The notes under the pieces: model-generated
Told to the model about the DNA's origin: nothing
Databases searched by the model: none
What the model saw: only the letters and a program-made list of their open reading frames with translations
Part shown: positions 25,354-34,221 of the stretch, piece after piece
How positions within the stretch are numbered: the stretch's first letter is position 1
Layout of the letters: each line of letters opens with the position of its first letter
Position numbers and translations under genes: made by a program
From: CAVZCK01 sp963773735
Lineage (GTDB): Bacteria > Pseudomonadota > Alphaproteobacteria > Rhizobiales > Rhodomicrobiaceae
DNA: 64,000 nt
Assembly: GCA_963773735.1 (NCBI GenBank)
Contig: CAVZCK010000004.1
Location: 124,001 to 188,000 of the forward strand
Reading direction: 5' to 3'

Positions 25354-26787
25354 CTAGCGCTGTCGCCGCTTCGCTTTCCGCCAGGCCGCAAAGCCCATCA
25401 GAGCGCCGTGATGGGTTGCCTTTTGCGGATCGAGATGAAACTCGCTCAAAGGCTGACTGGCGATGCCCGCCTTTGTCAGCTGCGCAATGAGCGCGGCATC
25501 GCCGGAGCCATCGCGCGATCTGACCACCGTCTGCAGACCGCCATCCGGGATCGCTGCGTCAAGAGCGCCGCGTGAATGTTTGGCGATTCCCTCGGCGAAA
25601 AGCGCGAGCCGCCGCGCATAGATCGACTTCATCCGCCGGACATGGGCGCGGTAATGCCCGCGCTCGATGAAATCGGCGAGTGCAAGCTGCATGACCGGCG
25701 AGACGAACTGCCCGGTATGGCGATGGACTTTGGTGAAGCCGTCCACGAGCCCCAGCGGCGCGACGACGAAACCGATGCGCAGGGCCGGCAGCAGGCTCTT
25801 GGCGAAGGTGCCGAGATAAAGCACGCATCCAGCGCGGTCGAGCCCCTGCAGCGCGGCGATCGGACGGCCGCGATATTGGAACTCGCTGTCATAGTCATCC
25901 TCGATAATATAGCCGCCCGAGCGGCTCGCCAGCTCGATCAGAGCGAGGCGGCGCGACAGCGCCATCAGCGCGCCGGTCGGGTATTGGTGCGAGGGCGTCG
26001 TATAGATCAGCCGCGGACGGATTGCCAGCGGCGCGCGCGAAGGGTCGATCCCCTGCGCGTCAACGGGGATCGGAACCAGCCTGCCGCCGCCGGCGCTGAA
26101 GATGGCCTTGGCACTGCGAAAGCCCGGCTCTTCGACCGCCGTCTCTTCGCCTGGCGCGAGCAGAGCGCTGACGATCAGGCCGAGGCCGCCCCGCGCCGAC
26201 GAGGTGACGATGATTTGCTCCGGCTCGGCGACGACGCCGCGCGTCTCGGCGAGATGCTGGGCGAGGACGCGGCGAAACCGCGGATGGCCGGACATTTCCG
26301 CATAGCCGGCGGTGTCCTCGTCTGCGAGCCGTGCGGCGCGGCGCAGACAGGTGCCCCAAATCTCACCCGGAAAGGCGCTGAGATCGGGAATGCCCGGCTG
26401 AAACGGGTGCGGCTTGTCGAGCGATGAAGGCTGAAATCTTACCAGCGGCTCGTTCCAGCGCGGCGCCAGGCGATGGGCAATTCTGGGTTGAGCATGATTT
26501 ACGGGCCGTCCGCGTTCGAAATCCGGCCGCATCAGTCCGGCGACCAGCGTGCCGGAGCCTTGGACGGTTTCGAGAATACCCTCCGATTTGAGCTGATCGA
26601 TCGCCGCCAGCACCGTATTGCGGCTGATGCCGAGTCTTGCGGATAGGGCACGGCTCGACGGCATCCGCGTTCCCTCCGGCAGCCTGCCCGCCAGCACCGC
26701 CGCCTTGATCTGCGCCGTCATCTGGACGTGAAGCGGCTCCGGGCCGCCGCGCGCGAGATCGATGAGTCCGGAAAGGGCGTCCTGCAA
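25354..26787 (-). CDS. MocR-type GntR regulator with aminotransferase-like domain
   Basis: A 477-residue PLP-binding regulator. An N-terminal GntR winged helix (PEGTRMPSSRALSARLGISR; LKSEGILETVQGSGT) is joined to a fold-type I aminotransferase domain with the PLP lysine in LGTFAKSLLPALRIGF and the aspartate in IIEDDYDSEFQY. Such proteins usually sense pyridoxal phosphate or an amino compound and control vitamin B6 or amino-acid transport genes. The start appears to be a TTG at 26787. The divergent neighbour encodes a PNPOx-like flavoprotein and repeated AACTGGT sites lie between them, so it probably controls that gene. Confidence 0.88.
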   Translation of the reverse strand: MQDALSGLIDLARGGPEPLHVQMTAQIKAAVLAGRLPEGTRMPSSRALSARLGISRNTVLAAIDQLKSEGILETVQGSGTLVAGLMRPDFERGRPVNHAQPRIAHRLAPRWNEPLVRFQPSSLDKPHPFQPGIPDLSAFPGEIWGTCLRRAARLADEDTAGYAEMSGHPRFRRVLAQHLAETRGVVAEPEQIIVTSSARGGLGLIVSALLAPGEETAVEEPGFRSAKAIFSAGGGRLVPIPVDAQGIDPSRAPLAIRPRLIYTTPSHQYPTGALMALSRRLALIELASRSGGYIIEDDYDSEFQYRGRPIAALQGLDRAGCVLYLGTFAKSLLPALRIGFVVAPLGLVDGFTKVHRHTGQFVSPVMQLALADFIERGHYRAHVRRMKSIYARRLALFAEGIAKHSRGALDAAIPDGGLQTVVRSRDGSGDAALIAQLTKAGIASQPLSEFHLDPQKATHHGALMGFAAWRKAKRRQR

Positions 26788-26836
26788 CTGGTCCTCTCAA
26801 AATTCCCAAACTGGTGCTTTTCTTGAGAGCCAGTTT
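26786..26836. promoter_or_regulatory. Candidate MocR operator region
   Basis: AACTGGT occurs as a direct repeat at 26786-26792 and 26809-26815 (23 bp apart, about two helical turns), with an inverted CCAGTTT at 26830-26836. CTCTCAA (26794-26800) and TTGAGAG (26823-26829) form a further inverted pair. Direct-repeat sites in divergent promoters are typical of MocR proteins. Confidence 0.55.
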
Positions 26837-26882
26837 AGCGGCAATTAGCGCCGATGAGGAGCTTTGATTACGGAGACGTGCC

Positions 26883-27533
26883 ATGGACAGCTTCGCAGTC
26901 GGTCCGCTGAACAAGGTACGCCGGGCGGATCGCGGCCATTATGACCGGGCCGGTGTCTATGCCGTGCTCGATGAGGGTCTGGTTGCGCATGTCGGCTTCA
27001 TGATCGACGACCGGCCGGTCGTCGTGCCGATGGTCTATGGCCGTCGCGGCGACCAGCTTTATCTCCACGGTGCCAAGGCAGCGCGCTTTGCCAAGACCAT
27101 GGGGCCGGGCGTGCCGATCTGCATCACGGTGACGCTGACCGACGGCATCGTCGTCGGCCGCTCGGCTTTTCACTGCTCGATGAATTACCGCTCCGCCGTG
27201 ATCCACGGCCATGCCCGGCTGGTGACGGACCCCGAGGAGGCGGAACAAGCGGTCGCCGCCGTCACCGATCATCTGCTGCCGGGACGCTGGGCCGAGTCGC
27301 GGCCGGTGACCGAGAAGGAAATCCGTTCGACGGCGGTGCTGCGCGTCGAGATCGAGGCCGCCTCGCTCAAGAAGCGCTCCGGTCCCCCGATCGACGAGGA
27401 TGCGGACTATGCGCTGCCCATCTGGGCGGGCGTCATTCCGCTGCGGACCGAGGCAGGCGCTCCAGAGGCCGATTCAAGACTACTTGACGGCGTCAGCGTG
27501 CCTGGATCTGTCAAAGCGCGCGCACGCATCTAG
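26883..27533 (+). CDS. Pyridoxamine 5'-phosphate oxidase-family (NimA-like) flavin protein
   Basis: A 216-residue split-barrel protein. Key features are RADRGHYDRAGVYAVLDEGL, the strand VVVPMVYGRRGDQLYLHGAK with a flavin-contacting segment, and FHCSMNYRSAVIHGHARLV, followed by the C-terminal LRVEIEAASLKKRSGPP region. This is the NimA/pyridox-like branch, FMN- or heme-binding, not the genuine PdxH. GGAG precedes the ATG. It is divergent from the MocR regulator and likely its target. The exact reaction is unknown. Confidence 0.82.
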   Translation: MDSFAVGPLNKVRRADRGHYDRAGVYAVLDEGLVAHVGFMIDDRPVVVPMVYGRRGDQLYLHGAKAARFAKTMGPGVPICITVTLTDGIVVGRSAFHCSMNYRSAVIHGHARLVTDPEEAEQAVAAVTDHLLPGRWAESRPVTEKEIRSTAVLRVEIEAASLKKRSGPPIDEDADYALPIWAGVIPLRTEAGAPEADSRLLDGVSVPGSVKARARI

Positions 27534-27539
27534 ATCCAG

Positions 27540-27657
27540 CAGCAGACCCCGCCGACCGTGTCTTGCCGGCTTCGATGTCCACGAAGATCTCTTCGCCGAC
27601 CTGCATTCCGAACGGGACCATGACCCCCGCCCGATAGCGGAGACCATCCGCCGTCCT
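27540..27657 (-). other. Possible remnant resembling an EF-P C-terminal domain
   Basis: On the minus strand, directly after the EamA stop and in its frame, the reading is DGLRYRAGVMVPFGMQVGEE, then IFVDIEAGKTRSAG. The pattern of V-P-(x)6-G-E-x-I-x-V-D is reminiscent of elongation factor P domain III. There is no start codon. It could be chance; listed because it is a surprisingly protein-like stretch in a gap. Confidence 0.2.
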
Positions 27658-28653
27658 TCAGACGACCTCGCGGCTTGCCAATCCGGCTGCCTGCCGCGCC
27701 TTTTCCTTCTGCAGTGCATCGCGCCAGGTGAACAGCCCGACGCCCGCCATGACCAGCAGCGTGCCGGCCGCGTCGGCGGGCGTGAACGGCTCGCCAAGGA
27801 AGATGATCGCCATGACGATTGTCGCCGCCGGACTCAATGTCCCGAGAACGGACACCGCCTGCGGGCCGACCCGGTCGAGTGCGGCGTTGAGCATGAATGA
27901 GGGCAGCACGGTCGAAATGATCGCCAGCAGCGCCGCAAGACCGACAATCCGCGCCGGCACATCGAACAGCACCGAGACGCTGCTCTCGGCCATGAAATGC
28001 AGCAGCACCGCCGCGCTCGCGCCGGTCATCGCGATGCAGGTGAAGATCCGGCTGCCCATGCGGGTGATGAGCGACTTGGCGAGCAGCTGATAGAGCGCGA
28101 AACAGAAAGCCGCCCCGAGCACGAAGACCGCGCCGAGCACGGCATGGTCCCCTTTTGCGATTGCGCCTTCAAGAAAGATGACGCTGATCCCCGCATAGGC
28201 GAGCAGCAGCGAAAGGGCGCCCCACCCCGTGACTTGGCCGGCGAAAAACAAGGCGCCGAGCAACATGACGAAGAACGGATAGGTGAAGAGAATCAGCCGC
28301 TCAAACTGCGCGGTCAGATAGACGAGGCCCTCGAAATCGAGATAGCTGGCGCCATAATATCCGAGGATACCGACAAGCACGGCGGCGACCGCTTGATACG
28401 CCGTCGGCAGCGGGCGTCCTTCGCGCAAGCGACCGCGCCAGGCGACGGCGCCGACGGCAAGATAGACCGGAACCGAGAAGGCCATGCGCAGGGCAAGGAG
28501 CGTGATCGCCCCGACCTCCGGGGCCCCGATCCCGCCATAGGCGAGCTTCACGAAAATCGCCTTCATCGAGAACAGTATCGCGCCCACGGCGGCGAGCACG
28601 TAGCCGCTCGTCTCATTCGATGCGCGCGAAGCCAAAGTCGCGTCGTGAGCCAT
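27658..28653 (-). CDS. EamA/DMT-family transporter
   Basis: A 331-residue inner-membrane protein with ten hydrophobic segments arranged as two EamA repeats (first beginning GYVLAAVGAILFSMKAIFVK, second GAVFVLGAAFCFALYQLLAK). The second repeat contains the typical ATIVMAIIFLGEPFTPADAAG. Family members export or import amino acids, nucleosides or other small metabolites. The ATG at 28653 is used (an ATG two codons upstream is possible). It is convergent with the PNPOx-like gene. MocR-regulated EamA transporters are common, so it may be part of the same regulon (inference). Confidence 0.85.
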   Translation of the reverse strand: MAHDATLASRASNETSGYVLAAVGAILFSMKAIFVKLAYGGIGAPEVGAITLLALRMAFSVPVYLAVGAVAWRGRLREGRPLPTAYQAVAAVLVGILGYYGASYLDFEGLVYLTAQFERLILFTYPFFVMLLGALFFAGQVTGWGALSLLLAYAGISVIFLEGAIAKGDHAVLGAVFVLGAAFCFALYQLLAKSLITRMGSRIFTCIAMTGASAAVLLHFMAESSVSVLFDVPARIVGLAALLAIISTVLPSFMLNAALDRVGPQAVSVLGTLSPAATIVMAIIFLGEPFTPADAAGTLLVMAGVGLFTWRDALQKEKARQAAGLASREVV

Positions 28654-28950
28654 GATCAATCCGAATTCATGGCTGGCGGCGGAGGCGAGACTGTCGGATG
28701 ATCAACCGTCTCGCTTGCGCCGCGAGCCGGTTGCAGGATTCTCACAATGAGGAAACCGCCCCGGCTTCGAGACCAAGGAGAGCGAGGAGCCAAAGCTTAA
28801 TCGCGTGGGACGGCATGGGCGAGCCATTAGCATGGCCGGCTGGCGCTGGCGAGCGTAAAGTCAACACTGGCGGTCACAGTGTCCATCGGCGCGGCATTGA
28901 TATGAGCTGCGCCTGAAACTGGACCAGCAATCGGAGATAATGAGGCGTCC
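28654..28950. other. Intergenic region, nothing recognised
   Basis: Close to 300 bp between the divergent EamA and NUDIX genes. Neither a palindrome nor an RNA gene was identified; promoters for both genes must lie here. Confidence 0.45.
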
Positions 28951-29433
28951 ATGGCGACAGCAAGCGCGGGCATCCTGATGTACCGGCGTGCGGGAAGCGG
29001 CATTGAGGTGCTGCTCGTTCATCCCGGCGGTCCCTACTGGGGCAACAAGGATGCGGGCGCATGGTCGATCCCGAAGGGCGAATATGGCCCCGATGAGGAT
29101 GCCGAGGCCGCCGCGCGCAGGGAATTCGCAGAGGAACTGGGGATCGAGGCGGCCGGCAGGCTCGAGCCGCTCGGGGAGGTTCGCCAGCAAGGCGGCAAGC
29201 TGGTGACCGCCTTCACGCTCGAAGGCGATCTCGATACCACGGCGATCCGCAGCAACCAGTTCGAGATGGAATGGCCGCCACGCAGCGGGCGCCTCTGTTC
29301 CTTTCCGGAGGTCGACCGCGCGGCCTGGCTCACGCTCGCCGAGGCGCGGGAGAAGATTATTGCCGGTCAGGCGCCGCTGCTCGACCGCCTGGCGGCAAAG
29401 CTCGGTGGTGGGCCGGGCGCTGGCCGCGCGTGA
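28951..29433 (+). CDS. NUDIX hydrolase
   Basis: A 160-residue pyrophosphohydrolase. The NUDIX box begins at the glycine of SIPKGEYGPDEDAEAAARRE and continues FAEELGI, with the metal-binding R-E-x-x-E-E intact. The N-terminus (SAGILMYRRAGSGIEVLLVH, then PGGPYWG) matches the diadenosine-polyphosphate or dNTP-type subgroup found in many bacteria. It hydrolyses a nucleoside diphosphate linked to another moiety; the substrate is not predictable. Convergent with the long membrane-protein gene downstream. Confidence 0.9.
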   Translation: MATASAGILMYRRAGSGIEVLLVHPGGPYWGNKDAGAWSIPKGEYGPDEDAEAAARREFAEELGIEAAGRLEPLGEVRQQGGKLVTAFTLEGDLDTTAIRSNQFEMEWPPRSGRLCSFPEVDRAAWLTLAEAREKIIAGQAPLLDRLAAKLGGGPGAGRA

Positions 29434-29496
29434 CGAGACGCGGCCCCGATGGGAACGCCGGCGCAGCCAATACGCTCTGCGCGAGCCGCCTTGCCG

Positions 29497-31434
29497 TCAC
29501 GACGCCTGCCGCATATCCAGCGGAATGGCGACGCGGTCTTTCGGTGCGGGCATTTGCTGTGCGTGGGCACTGACCGGAGCGATCAGCTGGGCGTGGGCGA
29601 TGCGCCGCACCTCGCGGATGATGATCGCACCGATGGCAAAGCCGATCAAAAAGCCTACGAGGCGGAATTCCCCGAAGAAAACCTGGAACGCGCCGGAGGC
29701 GTGGAGTTTTTCGAGGGACCTGAGGCCCGAGCCGGTCCTCAGCGCCATATGCGCGATCACCGAGCCCAGCCCGCCGATCGAATATATCAGGCCGGTCGCC
29801 AGGCCGTCGCTGATGCGTTCAATGATCGGGCTTTCCTTTTGCCAGGGCCAATGCGGCAGGCGCGCAAGCCAGCAGATGCCGACGGTCATGAAAAATACGC
29901 CGACTGACCAGGGAATGGTCTGCCAGAGGAAATCGGCGACGTTCCACTGCAGCACGTTCTCGGGCGCGTAATATTTCGCCTGCTCCGGCGTGAGCAGCTT
30001 CAGATTGACGTAGTTCGGCAGGTTCCTTTCGAACGACGCCGCCGTTCGCTCCAATATGGCCTGTCCGCCGACGAAAAATCGGACGCTGTAGATCATGCAA
30101 AATCCGACAACCGCCATCAGACCTGCCGCCATATAGGATGACCAAGGGGTGGCCCGACATTCGGCGAGGCTGCGCCGTGATCCCCACATGGCGCCAATGA
30201 GCGCGGCAACCGAAAGCGTGAGTGCGATCGCAGCGATGTTGGATGAGTTGAAGTTACGCCCCATGATGGTCACGAGGAGCGTGAGGCCGCCAAACGCGAT
30301 GGCAAAGCTGCTCAGGACCACCCATAGAACATTGTCGAAGCTCACGCGCTCAATACGCCCGAGACCGGCGAAACCTGCGGCCTTGACGGCTTCCAGACGG
30401 TCGCTCGCACGGTCGCCCGAGCGAACGATCACCCTTGCCGCGAGCGCCGCAATGTCTCGCAGGATGAGCTGATATTCAGTCATGAAATAACGCTCGATTT
30501 GGGTCAGATATTCGTTCATCTGCCTCATGCTCAGGCGCAACGGCCGCTCCGGGCCATTGTTCGCCGCTTTCGTGTCAAGCTGCGACACGATCCGCCGCGC
30601 GAGTTCTTCCGTTGACACGACCCTGTCGCGATCGCCGTGGGGCACATCGCTGAGCTGCGAGGCAATCCGGGTCAGCTTCTGATCGACATTGGCGTTCATG
30701 TCGATCTGCTCGATCATCCGGATGATGTTCATCGCGAGCTGAGTTTTGCGCCGGTGCGCCTCGACCAGCCGCGCGACCTGTTCGCGTTCAATCGACGACA
30801 GAACGGCGTTGCTCCTGCGGGCCTCGTCCTCGAGGAGCCGCAACAACGTGCTGACTTTGCGCCATGCACCAACCGCTTCGATATTGAGCGCGGTCTTGTC
30901 CCGGTCGGTGACGTAGACGTCAAATTGCCGGATATAGTCGAAATTCAGGCTGACCTCGGCATCGGAGGGAGCGAAGTCGCAGGCCTGCAGATGCCGCTGC
31001 AGAACGAATTCGTCGTTCTTGCGGTATTGGGCGCTATGCAGAAGGATGGCGTAGCGCTCGGCGACCTCCTTGAACTGCGGAACCGTATACATCGCGCCCA
31101 TGACCACGAGCGCGAAGAGTGGGATCTGCGTGCGGACGGTCTGCACGATGTTGCCGATGCCGGGCAGGCTCAGCCTCTCGAGGAATTCAGGCGCCAGAAA
31201 GCCAACGATGACCAGGCCGACGTAGAGCGTGCAGAGACTCAGGGCGAAAAACGTTCTCGCCGCAAAGCTCGACGGCAAGGGCTGCCGTTCCTCATCGCGG
31301 ATCACCCCGCTCCAGAGGTAGCCCCAGATAAAGGTCAAGACGATGCAGAAGATGATCACCGATGAGGATGATCCGAGCTGGACTTGCAGCGAGGCAAGAC
31401 CGGTGACATTGTCTGTTATTGTCGAATTCGGCAT
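29497..31434 (-). CDS. Large hypothetical membrane protein (645 aa)
   Basis: An uninterrupted 645-residue protein with GGAGGG 8 nt before its ATG. Hydrophobic segments lie at about 25-45, 62-82 and 100-118, then comes a long cytoplasmic helical region (about 130-365, charged, with probable coiled coil around AHRRKTQLAMNIIRMIEQI), four more helices between about 370 and 470, and further helices near 520-540 and 600-620. A segment FMTEYQLILRDIAALAARVI may be an amphipathic linker. I recognise no domain. A TATGGTAACCATA palindrome lies 44 bp upstream. The layout (membrane anchors framing a helical soluble core) suggests a sensor, channel or scaffold, but that is speculation. Confidence 0.7.
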   Translation of the reverse strand: MPNSTITDNVTGLASLQVQLGSSSSVIIFCIVLTFIWGYLWSGVIRDEERQPLPSSFAARTFFALSLCTLYVGLVIVGFLAPEFLERLSLPGIGNIVQTVRTQIPLFALVVMGAMYTVPQFKEVAERYAILLHSAQYRKNDEFVLQRHLQACDFAPSDAEVSLNFDYIRQFDVYVTDRDKTALNIEAVGAWRKVSTLLRLLEDEARRSNAVLSSIEREQVARLVEAHRRKTQLAMNIIRMIEQIDMNANVDQKLTRIASQLSDVPHGDRDRVVSTEELARRIVSQLDTKAANNGPERPLRLSMRQMNEYLTQIERYFMTEYQLILRDIAALAARVIVRSGDRASDRLEAVKAAGFAGLGRIERVSFDNVLWVVLSSFAIAFGGLTLLVTIMGRNFNSSNIAAIALTLSVAALIGAMWGSRRSLAECRATPWSSYMAAGLMAVVGFCMIYSVRFFVGGQAILERTAASFERNLPNYVNLKLLTPEQAKYYAPENVLQWNVADFLWQTIPWSVGVFFMTVGICWLARLPHWPWQKESPIIERISDGLATGLIYSIGGLGSVIAHMALRTGSGLRSLEKLHASGAFQVFFGEFRLVGFLIGFAIGAIIIREVRRIAHAQLIAPVSAHAQQMPAPKDRVAIPLDMRQAS

Positions 31435-31477
31435 CGAAGCCGCCCTCCTGCCGCATTCGGTTCGCCCTTGAATGCAT

Positions 31478-31490
31478 TATGGTAACCATA
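31478..31490. promoter_or_regulatory. Perfect palindrome upstream of the 645-aa protein gene
   Basis: TATGGTAACCATA (TATGGT-A-ACCATA) lies 44 bp upstream of the start at 31434 on the minus strand; could be an operator or overlap a -10 element. Confidence 0.4.
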
Positions 31491-31651
31491 CCCTAAACTG
31501 CGATCATGATGGACTCGTAACATGAAGGAGAGCTGATTACCGGTGCACGGGTCGATCGAGGTGTACGATGCCTCGTGAAGTGGGAGCACTGATGGCGCAT
31601 GTGGAAACGGGGCTGCGCCGTCAAAACGCCTGGTAGTGTCTCAGTTTGAAA

Positions 31652-32220
31652 TTAGGCGGGCCAAGCGACTTTGCGCTCATAGTCACAATGTTCCAGCAGT
31701 TCGGGCGCCGCTTTGCAGTTTGGAAACGTTACGAGCACAATTTGAATACCAGCCTTGCGGCCGTGCTTCATGGCTGGAATGCAATCAGTGTCATTTGATA
31801 ATAAAATTATTCGATCTATTGCTCTGTTTGTCGAATAGGTGGCGATATCCAATCCTATTCGCATATCAACGCCCTTCTGTTCGAAGTCGGGCTTAAAATC
31901 GTCATCGGTAAGCTTTTTAGCCAGGGGTATTTTCTCGGGTTTAAAGCCCCTGAACTTTAAAACGCCGCGCCTTACTGCAAATAGGTTTTTTTGCGCTAAA
32001 ATTCTTAACCACTGATCGCTTCCCTTAAATTCGTGATTCCGGAAACAGGCTTCTTGGTCTTTCCGGTATGGCCACAATCGTAATAGAGTCCGCCAAGCAA
32101 AGTTTCGTCGGCATTGACGCGGCTGGCAATTTTCTCAATGTAATCAGGGTCATATACGTGGCTGGCTTGCCTAGCCAAAACTCCCACATGACCGCCATCG
32201 ATAAAAACAGCGGTTTTCAT
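31652..32220 (-). CDS. NYN-domain (PIN-like) ribonuclease, LabA/DUF88 type (frameshifted)
   Basis: About 189 residues after correcting one shift near 32040. The N-terminus MKTAVFIDGGHVGVLARQA holds the first acidic residue of the NYN site; the middle has GSDQWLRILAQKNLFAVRRG; the second part has KGVDMRIGLDIATYSTNRAI and the acidic LLSNDTDCIPAMKHGRKAG, the typical third and fourth metal-site aspartates. NYN proteins are RNases, often in defence or toxin-like settings. Base composition is visibly more AT-rich than the neighbours and the flanking gaps are too, which fits horizontal acquisition. ATG codons at 32223 and 32220 are both possible; neither has a clear ribosome site. Confidence 0.78.
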
Positions 32221-32223
32221 CAT

Positions 32224-32636
32224 GCTCAGGAAATAATAAAGCCCCCGGAAGCGAATATGCCTGGGGGCCAAGATATACTCCCGCCTCGGGCGTAACGGAT
32301 ATCTGTTTTAGATAGCGATTTGGATGCTCATTGTCAATTAAAGTGAGCGTTTAAACGCACAAAAAATTACGTATTGGAGTCTTATTTTTTGGTTGCCAAT
32401 TTTCATTTCCGTCATGAATGATCTCGCGCTTTTTATCGGCCGGCTCCCGCTTGCCACCAAAGGTCTGCCGCTGCCGGCGGCGTGCTCTACCGCCGGGCCT
32501 GGGCGGTTCTCCATAGACGGTGCGCGCGGACACTGACCACAGCGGCATCGCGCACTATTCTTGTGAATCGAGGCGGTTTTCAACGGCCGGTTGAAAATAT
32601 ACGCGGTTGGCATAAGCTGAAGCCGACCGCGCATTC
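32224..32636. other. AT-richer intergenic region
   Basis: About 410 bp of lower GC content. It holds the hairpin at 32241-32268 in the leader of the NYN gene. No gene is supported. Confidence 0.5.
32241..32268 (-). promoter_or_regulatory. Leader hairpin upstream of the NYN nuclease gene
   Basis: GCCCCC (32241-32246) pairs with GGGGGC (32263-32268). On the minus strand the stem is followed by TTTATTATTT and then the NYN start, so it is an attenuator- or terminator-like leader structure. Confidence 0.45.
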
Positions 32637-33195
32637 ATGACTGGTCAAGCGAGGACCGACACCGTGGTTCCATCCGGCTCCGCGCATATTGAGGTCGTCC
32701 AAGGCGACATTACGCGCATTGCGGCCGACGCAATCGTCAACGCAGCAAACAGCGAACTCGCGATGGGCGGCGGTGTGTGCGGCGCGATTTTCCGTGCGGC
32801 AGGCGTCGATGAACTGACCCGTGCCTGCAGGGAGATTGGGCATTGCCCGACTGGGTCGGCGGCCATCACGCCGGCCTTCGGCATTGCCGGCGCCAAGTTC
32901 ATCATCCATGCCGTTGGGCCAGTCTATGCCCGTTACGCGCCCGACGAAGCGCGCGAGCGGCTGAGATCGGCGTACCGCAGCGCGATCCAGCTTGCGGAAG
33001 AGCATGGCTGCCGAAGCATCGCATTTCCCGCCATCAGCACCGGCATTTATGGCTACCCGCTCGATGAGGCGTGCCGTGAGGCCGTCGATGTCTGCCGCGA
33101 GGAGTCCGCGGCGAGGGGCATTCAGGTCAAGCTCGTCGGCTTCGATGACTCGGACGGTCGCCTGTCTGCAAACGGCGCTCAATGCGGCCCACTGA
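32637..33195 (+). CDS. Macro-domain protein, YmdB/O-acetyl-ADP-ribose deacetylase type (frameshifted)
   Basis: About 185 residues that bind ADP-ribose derivatives. The first loop GDITRIAADAIVNAANSEL, the GGGVCGAIFRAAG loop, FIIHAVGPVYA and the SIAFPAISTGIYGYPLDEA loop are all characteristic of deacetylating or de-ADP-ribosylating macro domains. One extra G near 33150-33154 throws the frame into the next gene; the corrected end reads VGFDDSTVACLQTALNAAH and stops at 33193-33195. The stop overlaps the ATG of the alcohol dehydrogenase (TGATG), so the two genes are co-translated but not fused. Confidence 0.87.
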
Positions 33196-34221
33196 TGGTG
33201 CAAGAACCGACCGGAATGGCGGAAACGGCAAAGACCATGCGGGCGATGATCTTCGAGCGGGTCGGCGAGCCGCTGCGTTTGGTGCGCCGAGCCCTACCGG
33301 AGCCGGGGCTCGGCCAGTTGCTGCTGAAGGTCCGGGCCTGCGCGGTCTGCCGGACCGATTTGCATGTCGTCGAAGGCGATCTGCCGCCATGCTGCAAAAC
33401 TATCGTTCCCGGTCATGAGATCGTCAGCGAAGTGATTGCCATCGGGCCGGGGACTGAGGGTTTCCGCCTCGGCGACCGTGTGGGCGTGCCCTGGCTCGGC
33501 TTCAGCTGCGGCAAATGCCGCTATTGCCGGGCGGGCGAGGAGAATCTCTGCGATCAGGCGAAATTCACCGGCTATCAGATCGATGGCGGCTTTGCTGACC
33601 ACACGGTCGCGAATGCCGGCTTCTGCTTCCATCTCCCGGAGTCTATACGGTGACGTGGACGCCGCGCCGCTCCTCTGCGCTGGCCTGATCGGCTACCGAG
33701 CCCTGAAAATGACCGGCGATGCATCGCGCCTTGGCATTTACGGCTTTGGTGCGGCGGCGCATATCGTTGCACAGGTCGCGCTCCACCAGGGCCGCGAGCT
33801 TTATGCCTTCACTCGCCCAGGCGATGCGGTCGCCCAGGCTTTCGCCAAGTCGCTCGGCTGCCATTGGGCCGGCGGTTCCGGTGCGCCGCCGCCGGTCGAG
33901 CTTGATGCCGCGATCATCTTCGCCCCCGTCGGTGCTCTCGTTCCCGAGGCCCTCAAGGCGGTTCGCAAAGCCGGCGTCGTGGTCTGCGGCGGCATCCATA
34001 TGTCGGATATTCCGAGCTTTCCTTACAGCGATCTCTGGGGCGAGCGCGTGCTGCGCTCGGTCGCCAATCTGACGAGAGCCGACGCGGTCGAGTTCCTCAA
34101 GATCGCCCCTCAAGTTCCGGTGAGGACCACCGTTCAAATCTTCCCGCTCGAAGCGGCTAACGATGCCCTTGCGGCTCTGCGCAACGGAACGCTGACCGGT
34201 GCAGCGGTCCTGGTGCCCTGA
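33195..34221 (+). CDS. Zinc-dependent alcohol dehydrogenase (frameshifted)
   Basis: A medium-chain dehydrogenase of about 341 residues. The catalytic zinc site begins with CAVCRTDLHVVEGDLP and VPGHEIV; the structural zinc cysteines are in CGKCRYCRAGEENLCDQAKF. After a shift near 33645 (FHLPES to YGDVDAAPLLCAGLIGY) the Rossmann part follows with LGIYGFGAAAHIVAQVALHQ and ends VLVP. It resembles the AdhA-like family of proteobacterial alcohol dehydrogenases. The ATG at 33195 overlaps the macro-domain stop; ATGs at 33216 and 33237 are alternatives. The esterase gene overlaps its stop, so the three form an operon. Confidence 0.87.

Noticed and set aside
32637..33653. Macro-domain/alcohol dehydrogenase fusion protein
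   Set aside because: One inserted G explains it; the corrected frame restores the normal macro-domain end and an overlapping start for the dehydrogenase.
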